A stretch of DNA of 64,000 bases from Paragonimus skrjabini miyazakii (Eukaryota; Platyhelminthes; Trematoda; Plagiorchiida; Troglotrematidae), in the NCBI GenBank assembly GCA_014338405.1, contig JTDE01002926.1:22587-86586 (forward strand), given 5' to 3'. Under the pieces are notes generated by a model. The model made no database searches. It saw only the letters and a list, made by a program, of their open reading frames with translations, and was not told the DNA's origin. Position 1 is the stretch's first letter; each line of letters starts with the position of its first letter. Positions 58,555 through 64,000 of this stretch are shown in pieces. The position numbers were made by a program, and so were the translations under genes.

Positions 58555-58710
58555 ACAACAACAGAATAGATAAGGGCTTGACCAATCCATTGAGTGTGGT
58601 TAGTAAGTGCCGTCTACCTAGCTGTGGACATAGCTACCTTCCGCAACACTGGTTGAAAATATTCCGTGACATGGCATTGTGTCGCAGTCACTAGCGAGTC
58701 TGTATCCGTA
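58555..58710 (+). mobile_element. RTE LINE C-terminal fragment
   Basis: The frame reads DKGLTNPLSVVSKCRLPSCG, then HSYLPQHWLKIFRDMALCRS, matching LTAPLSKVGRCHLPGWGPRD and RWLETLSEMAMCRSQ of the 39 kb copy. Short and truncated on both sides. Confidence 0.72.
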
Positions 58711-60257
58711 AAATTATTGACTTTTTCGTCTCGTAAAACATAATTGTCCTTGTCTGTTCATTTCTCGCTGTATGGTTGTACTTATTTATTAATTTACAAC
58801 ATCACAAACTAGTGTCAGGACAAACGGTAGTCCAAGCTATTGCATCCATGGATACGGGTCAAAACTGAAAGGAGAAGCATTATTTTTTGGAAGCTTATTT
58901 ACAAAAAAACCACAAGTTAGAATGTATTATTTATTCACACAAACTCCAAAAGCACTGCGTGCACTTTAGACAATTTTTTAGATAAAATTTAACCGTTAAT
59001 GAAAATCAGATAATGTGCCTTCAATAAAAATGAAACTGGATGTAGTTATCAGCCGGAAAAGTCTGCGAATAAACCTTTCGACTAATGAAGGGCATAAAAA
59101 TGATATTTAACATGGCATTTATGATCATAAGCAATACAGTAAACTTGTTGGTTGTGTTTCGAATAAGCTAACAGCAAGCAAACTGGGCAACAAACGTAGT
59201 TTCGATTGGATCAGTGAACATATCGCTATTTATCTAAAACTGGTTAGCACTGGAAACGTGTTCGCTTCATAGGAGACATTTTGCTGACCATTATGGGAAG
59301 GATTACAGCTCATGCAAAAAATAAGTGCTCAGTTGTCTACTAAAGCTAGTGTTTACATATTCACACAACAGGTATACGTGATATGCATCATCGACGTTGT
59401 TTGACATAGTTCACACGTCTGGCTATTAAGGTTTATTGGTGTATAAATCTATCAAAAAGGTATAGAATAGCTCTTTGGCTGAAATGTCTTGCAGTTTCTT
59501 CAACACTAACTGAAAGTGCTGCAAAACGCCGGTATACCAGAGGAATGTCATGTTGCAACGAGTATTTGTGTCATTATTGATGGGGCTGATTGTCAATATA
59601 AAGGTCTCTGTGGACCACTAGCCATAAAGTTATTCCCGCTTACAGTCTCTCTTAGATTATTGAGCGCAACCTCCTCGTTCCCTTTAGTTTACAGGCACTC
59701 CAAAAGCATTAATACCAGAATAATGACCATTAGCCTAAAGCGATATATAACGTAGGCGAACTTTGCGGTAGTAGCAGAGGTACGGGGTTTTGTGCAGCAA
59801 CATGTGAGTACAGTTGTGTGAAACGTAGAAAAAGGAAAGTGTCACCAATGGATGTCTCACAAAGTGAAAGAAGTTCAGAATAAAACATGCTGGTAGGTGT
59901 GTTTTGGTGCTGCTGTGGGTCAACAGACTAGTTTACGTAACGTGCCCTTACTTGTATTAAAAATCAGTCCACACGATGTGTTGACATATATGAATATTCA
60001 TAAACGATACGCAACCTTTGTCGTTCACAAAGGAGGACCCTGATTACAGTTCGGGGATCGGGTAACAGAGCAACCCCTTGGAACATTCGATGATGGTTTA
60101 GTTGGGCATCAAAATTTCAACCAATCCAGCCGATTCCTGAAAAATCCCATCAGCTGGTTACATGTCTTTCAAATATCCCAGTAAAGCCCTTAAAAGAGAA
60201 ACGTGGTTAAAAGTATGATCTGGAAAGAAGGCATGCTTTAGAGGTAAACATTTCTAC
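58711..60257. other. Non-coding, nothing recognised
   Basis: No coding frame or repeat that I can support. Confidence 0.4.
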
Positions 60258-60452
60258 TTGAATACTACAAACGAAACAGTCCATTTAAGTACCACAGTCA
60301 TCAATTCTGAAGAAACTGTCTTCAAGCACCTCATCCGGTATTCCGTTTATATAGTCCAACAAACTGAATTTGGAAGATCACAGCAGCTCACGAAGAATAA
60401 TGTCACACTTGAAGAGCGGAAGCAACTGATATTAAAATGGTCTAAACAATGA
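60258..60452 (+). CDS. Coding-like frame, no ATG, unrecognised
   Basis: Open frame containing NETVHLSTTVINSEETVFKH, LIRYSVYIVQQTEFGRSQQL, TKNNVTLEERKQLILKWSKQ and a TGA stop. Composition is protein-like and the end could be a natural C-terminus. It starts without a Met; the acceptor is unclear. Confidence 0.25.
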   Translation: MNTTNETVHLSTTVINSEETVFKHLIRYSVYIVQQTEFGRSQQLTKNNVTLEERKQLILKWSKQ

Positions 60453-60716
60453 GAATAATTGTGTGCGATAGCTTTAAGGTAAAATACATAATTACGTTCA
60501 TGTTAAGCCATCATGGGTAGTAAGGCCGCTCTTTAACTGATTACATGTAAAGCCCTTTGTATCCTACCTTCGATCACGCCTGTATAGCCTATGCCATTTG
60601 GACACAGTTTTAGAAATGAACAAGTCAAGTAAGTATAACCATGTAGATATTTCAATGGTCCGTGTCCAATATAGAAGCCCAATTTCAACAGGATGTACGG
60701 AAGGAAGCGAGAGGGC

Positions 60717-60800
60717 ATGAGCTTGAACTACGTGGTCAACAGTCTGATTTGCCTAGCGTTCTGTGCATTTACTCACGGAGAGCCTGTATTCTTCCAGATG
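60717..60800 (+). CDS. Possible first exon with signal peptide
   Basis: ATG at 60717 (in-frame ATG also at 60693) gives MSLNYVVNSLICLAFCAFTH then GEPVFFQM, ending exactly at donor gtaaga (60801), phase 0. The first 20 residues have the hydrophobic core and small residues of a signal peptide. The next phase-0 acceptor is at 61582. Such short first exons are typical of secreted micro-exon genes in flukes; that link is inference. Confidence 0.4.
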
Positions 60801-61582
60801 GTAAGAGGTGGATCACTATGTCATACGTTTTCCTTTTCAAAAAACCACACGAGATCCTCAATAAAATGCGGGCACGATTATTAGAAATACATTTCACGGA
60901 AACGACATCTCGTCAAAGAACTTAATCATATCTTAATTTAGTGGAATACATTGCATACTTTAAACGATGTAAAAGTAGACTGTTTTGTTCAATATACACT
61001 CCTTTTGAATCAATGAACTTATAAGTGACCTCGTACACCTCGTTCATTTTATTTCACCCATATATGTGTGTATATGTATATGTAACAACGGCCAACATCT
61101 CAAAATCAGGATATATCCAAGGGGAGTAGGCGTAAATCATATTGTTTTAAATAAATTGTCCAACACATTTACTCAAAAACCATAATTGATTCTCAATGCG
61201 GTTGGCAATGAGTTAATACTATACATGTTGCTCTCTTTATAACAATCAATAACTGACTTCTTAATAACACAAAATGTTTGCACTGCTGTTAAAATTGCAC
61301 CTGATCGTTTTTAGAAAATATACATCATAAATTATTTGATCGCTGTACATGATTACAGTAAAATGCAATGCAAACCTCGAAAAATGAAAGAAAATAAAAA
61401 GTTACAGTTGAAATACACTCATTTTAACTACGTAATTATCACTCATATAATTTAGGAAAATTACACTCATCCAGCCTACGATCATGTGACTACAATCATT
61501 GTACTTTCGCTTAAATTACTGCCACTATCAACTCGTGGTGGAGATATTTCATTCGGATTAACTGAAAAAAACTTACCCCCAG

Positions 61583-61639
61583 TATGATCAGGATTTAAAA
61601 TGTTCTTCAACTGGTGCGAACAAATGTTACATAGTGTAG
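61583..61639 (+). CDS. Possible small exon, Cys-containing
   Basis: Acceptor cttacccccag (ends 61582), then YDQDLKCSSTGANKCYIV and TAG, phase 0. It joins in phase to the signal-peptide exon, giving a possible secreted peptide of 46 residues with two Cys in the mature end. A donor-like gtagga at 61636 allows continuation instead. Confidence 0.3.
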   Translation, partial: YDQDLKCSSTGANKCYIV

Positions 61640-61772
61640 GAAAGTTACCTTAAAAAAACCGTTCCTCAGATTTGTTAATCTATCTCGAAGGAATTCGAAA
61701 TCGTTCCTGAGAACAAATAATAGAAAGGTCTGAATTACCTTGATAATACCAAATGACGTTCATGCATACCAG

Positions 61773-61846
61773 TGTTCTTAGATATATCAAATAAACGCTC
61801 TGAAACGGGTCCGTTCCAAATCGATGATTTCTATTCCATATCACAG
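61773..61846 (+). CDS. Possible small exon, unrecognised
   Basis: Acceptor catgcataccag (ends 61772) and donor gtgaaa (61847) bound a frame FLDISNKRSETGPFQIDDFY then SISQ, ending in phase 0. Its phase-1 entry does not match the exon candidate at 61583. The frame stays open to 62005 if the donor is ignored, and its end EIGETSSKTFVLGNP looks like an ASH-type beta-domain edge, a weak resemblance only. Confidence 0.3.
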
Positions 61847-62114
61847 GTGAAACAACGCATACCTCGAGGTTGTCTGGAAAATTGTCAGTATTTTCATATA
61901 TTACCTTTTATATTTCCTCCACCTCTACTAAGAAATTTGTTGCACTTCAGATGCGTAGAAATTGGTGAAACATCATCAAAAACATTTGTTTTAGGGAATC
62001 CTTGAAGTGACACAGAATCCATAAGACGTAGTCCTTATCAAAACACATTTACCTTTTTCATCTTGCGTGAAAAAAGACGTGTTCATATTCCAGAGTTGGT
62101 TTCCTTGCTTACAG

Positions 62115-62134
62115 AAAACTCAGAAAATTCAACT
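62115..62134 (+). CDS. Micro-exon candidate, 20 bp
   Basis: A strong acceptor ggtttccttgcttacag is followed 20 bp later by a strong donor gtaaga. Splice signals are better than those of most exons nearby, but no reading frame evidence is possible at this size. Confidence 0.25.
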
Positions 62135-62339
62135 GTAAGAAATATAAAGTTGTTGGTAAAATAGTAGGAATAATATTGCTGAAAATATGTAAGAAAAAAA
62201 GAGAATAATTCATTTTTTGTATCGAAAACTGACGTTTGGGCTTTTATGGATGGCAGGGGCCATTTATTAACATCTTACTGCAGTTTACTATGTATCTATC
62301 TAAATATCTTGGCTGCTAAGAGCTCAAACGTACGTATAG

Positions 62340-63250
62340 ATTTATCTGTACAGTAAATAAGTCTCACTAGTTTCTTGTAGAGCTAGAAGTATAATACTTG
62401 CGTAGTATCCCAGCCTTGAGGCATCCCGGTAAGAGTCGGTATTACGGGATTTGTGGTTCCAGAACAGATTCTATCTCGGTTTGATTGCTGTCCGTTCGCA
62501 CCGATTAAGTAAAATGCTGAAATGGTGAAAGTATGTGAGGTGCGGTGAGTGCTGGAGCAGCTAGCAGCAATCGAGCACTTAGGGGGGTTGCACCGTTTTG
62601 CTGCATAACAACGGAGGGTGGGGAAAAACACGAGAGAAGGAAATGACAGCAATGAAGATACATGAGACTATGCATGCCCAACTGTCAACGGCCAGGTTGG
62701 GATAATCCAGTCATCTAGTTGCTTCTTAAATGCATCGACTGAGAGTGCCATGACAACCATTGCTGGAAGTGCGTCAAACAGACTCGAACAGCAAAACTAT
62801 GCCGTCTGCATAAAAGGCTACTCGTTGTATGGAGACCTTGTACTTATAGCCCCTGAGACTCACTGTGTCGACGAATGTGAGAAGATTTTTGTTGGAGTGA
62901 CTCGGGAAGCATAGGATTTCGTATGTTAGTATAAAGTCGCCTGCCAAACGCCTGTAGACTAGAAGAAATAGTTGCAGTTTCGACAGATGGTCTTCATAAG
63001 ACAAGGATACACCCTTAACCATCTTAGTAGCCCGTCTGTGGATAGCCTCTAGGGCGGTCACGTCCTTCTTGCAGTACGATGCACATGCCTGAATGTTGAC
63101 TTCCTGCAGTGGCCTTACCAGTGTGCTGTAGACCCGTGAGAATCTCTCGACTGAGAATTCACAGTCAAGAGAATGTCGAAATTCCCAAGCATAGCTAGCC
63201 TGCTGGTGGTTTTCATTACCAACAGCATGGTGTAAGTACTATGGGACAGG
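62340..63250 (-). mobile_element. CR1-like non-LTR retrotransposon, 3' fragment
   Basis: Minus strand: FSRVYSTLVRPLQEVNIQAC, YCKKDVTALEAIHRRATKMV, then YEDHLSKLQLFLLVYRRLAG and DFILTYEILCFPSHSNKNLL. These are C-terminal motifs of CR1/Jockey-group reverse transcriptase proteins (RPLLEYxxQAC, RRATKMV, YRRLRGDLI). The frame is lost after 62774; what follows to about 62340 is likely its 3' UTR. No intact RT core. Confidence 0.82.
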
Positions 63251-63381
63251 TTTAACGTGTACTTAGGAAAAAACATGCTAACATGTGAAAGAAATTTTTT
63301 TTCCCTTGCATACATAATTAGATGTGCCGGTTGATATAATTGCAATATACGTGTACATATCCATAGGTACATATACTTATT

Positions 63382-63607
63382 GTAGCAACCATGTTCGTTA
63401 TTGTTAACTATGTTAGAGCTACGAGTGCTATTTGTGCTCTTTTTGTTTCTAATTTTTGTATGTATTTAAACAATTGTTTGTACCAGTAGAGATGCCGACA
63501 ACTACCCCGCACACTCGAATGTACGACCCAGCTATGTGCACGCTTGTCGCTCCGCTCGGTTATCATTTCGTCTTGGTATCCGTTTACTCTCGCGTTGACG
63601 ATGTACA
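63382..63607 (-). repeat. Dispersed repeat, copy B (inverse of 16535-16760)
   Basis: Reverse complement of copy A at about 80 percent, equal in length. It lies just upstream of the CR1-like fragment. Frames on it (63408-63611) reflect the repeat. Confidence 0.7.
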
Positions 63608-63690
63608 CCACAGCTACACCTTGTGCACCCTGTGGGCCAATTATGTGTCCTTAATTCGTAGACCATCATTGGTTCGCACTCACAATAAAT

Positions 63691-64000
63691 GTGCGGAAAG
63701 GCGTCCGTAGAGTCCATGTATTACGCTCATCTTCCGGTGTTCGAGAAAGAACAAACTCCCAAGCTGGATTCTCAGCATACTTCAACATCAATGGGAACAT
63801 CAACGGAGGATTTCGGGTGACCAAATTCGACATGCTTTACAAGCATCCGAGCGACATGAATGCTGCAAAATACGAGGCATCAGGGCGTCGCCTAACCCCG
63901 GAAGAAATCGAGTAAATTCCACCATGGGACCGTATGCTTCAACGTAACTCAATACATTCGCAAGCACTTCGACAAGAAGACAACCACGTAGGATATTTGC
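63691..64000 (+). pseudogene. Unidentified coding-like frame with in-frame stop, cut by window end
   Basis: The frame includes SAYFNINGNINGGFRVTKFD, MLYKHPSDMNAAKYEASGRR and LTPEEIE, then TAA at 63913-63915. The same frame stays open after it: IPPWDRMLQRNSIHSQALRQ. Composition on both sides of the stop looks like one protein. It could be a nonsense-broken pseudogene, or a real end with a chance continuation. Family not recognised. Confidence 0.4.

Overview
The window is a gene-poor stretch of a large, intron-rich flatworm genome, most likely a trematode fluke. It has multi-kilobase introns with GT-AG borders and many degenerate RTE-type LINE copies. It also has Penelope-like and CR1-like fragments, and tRNA-headed short repeats that carry hammerhead ribozymes, as in the SmAlpha family of schistosomes. 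The species call is inference. Gene and intron sizes fit large-genome flukes (Fasciolidae, Paragonimidae and similar) better than compact flatworm genomes.

The main gene is on the + strand and fills about two thirds of the window (280-43074). It is DNAAF1 (LRRC50/ODA7), a leucine-rich-repeat cytoplasmic factor needed to pre-assemble ciliary dynein arms. I rebuilt it exon by exon from homology, splice signals and reading phase: 280-371, 3181-3402, 8243-8412, 14432-14506, 17621-17685, 17758-17843, 24548-25164, 26790-26961, 28028-28150, 29518-29622, 33217-33399, a probable exon ending at 36514, and the terminal exon 42739-43074, followed by AATAAA at 43187. The exon with the initiator Met lies upstream of the window. 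Phases agree at every junction except the entry to the 36.4 kb exon. A 96-bp phase-neutral cassette (28224-28319) may be alternatively spliced.

The DNAAF1 introns are filled with repeats. RTE LINE fragments lie at 5.0, 6.2-8.1, 15.4, 20.3, 31, 34.4, 35.5, 39 and 40 kb, the best being a stop-free 258-codon reading frame at 39.1-39.9 kb on the minus strand. Three hammerhead-ribozyme SINE-like copies lie at 19.1-23.7 kb, two of them facing each other. A tRNA-derived element lies at 26.0 kb. An element with 559-bp near-identical terminal inverted repeats spans 29952-32979. A 24-unit AAT microsatellite and a 100-N assembly gap are also present.

Downstream of DNAAF1 the window is sparse. A minus-strand gene of unknown function has three phase-consistent 3' exons at 50317-51285 and a possible first exon at 52796-52898. 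A plus-strand coding-like terminal exon lies at 49206-49508, with a small ORF after it. Splice-bounded small exons at 60.7-62.1 kb, including a signal-peptide-like first exon and a 20-bp micro-exon candidate, could be a secreted micro-exon-type gene. Retroelement remnants lie at 45.6 (RTE), 53.6-54.0 (Penelope-like), 58.6 (RTE) and 62.3-63.25 kb (CR1-like). The last 300 bases hold an unidentified coding-like frame with one in-frame stop.
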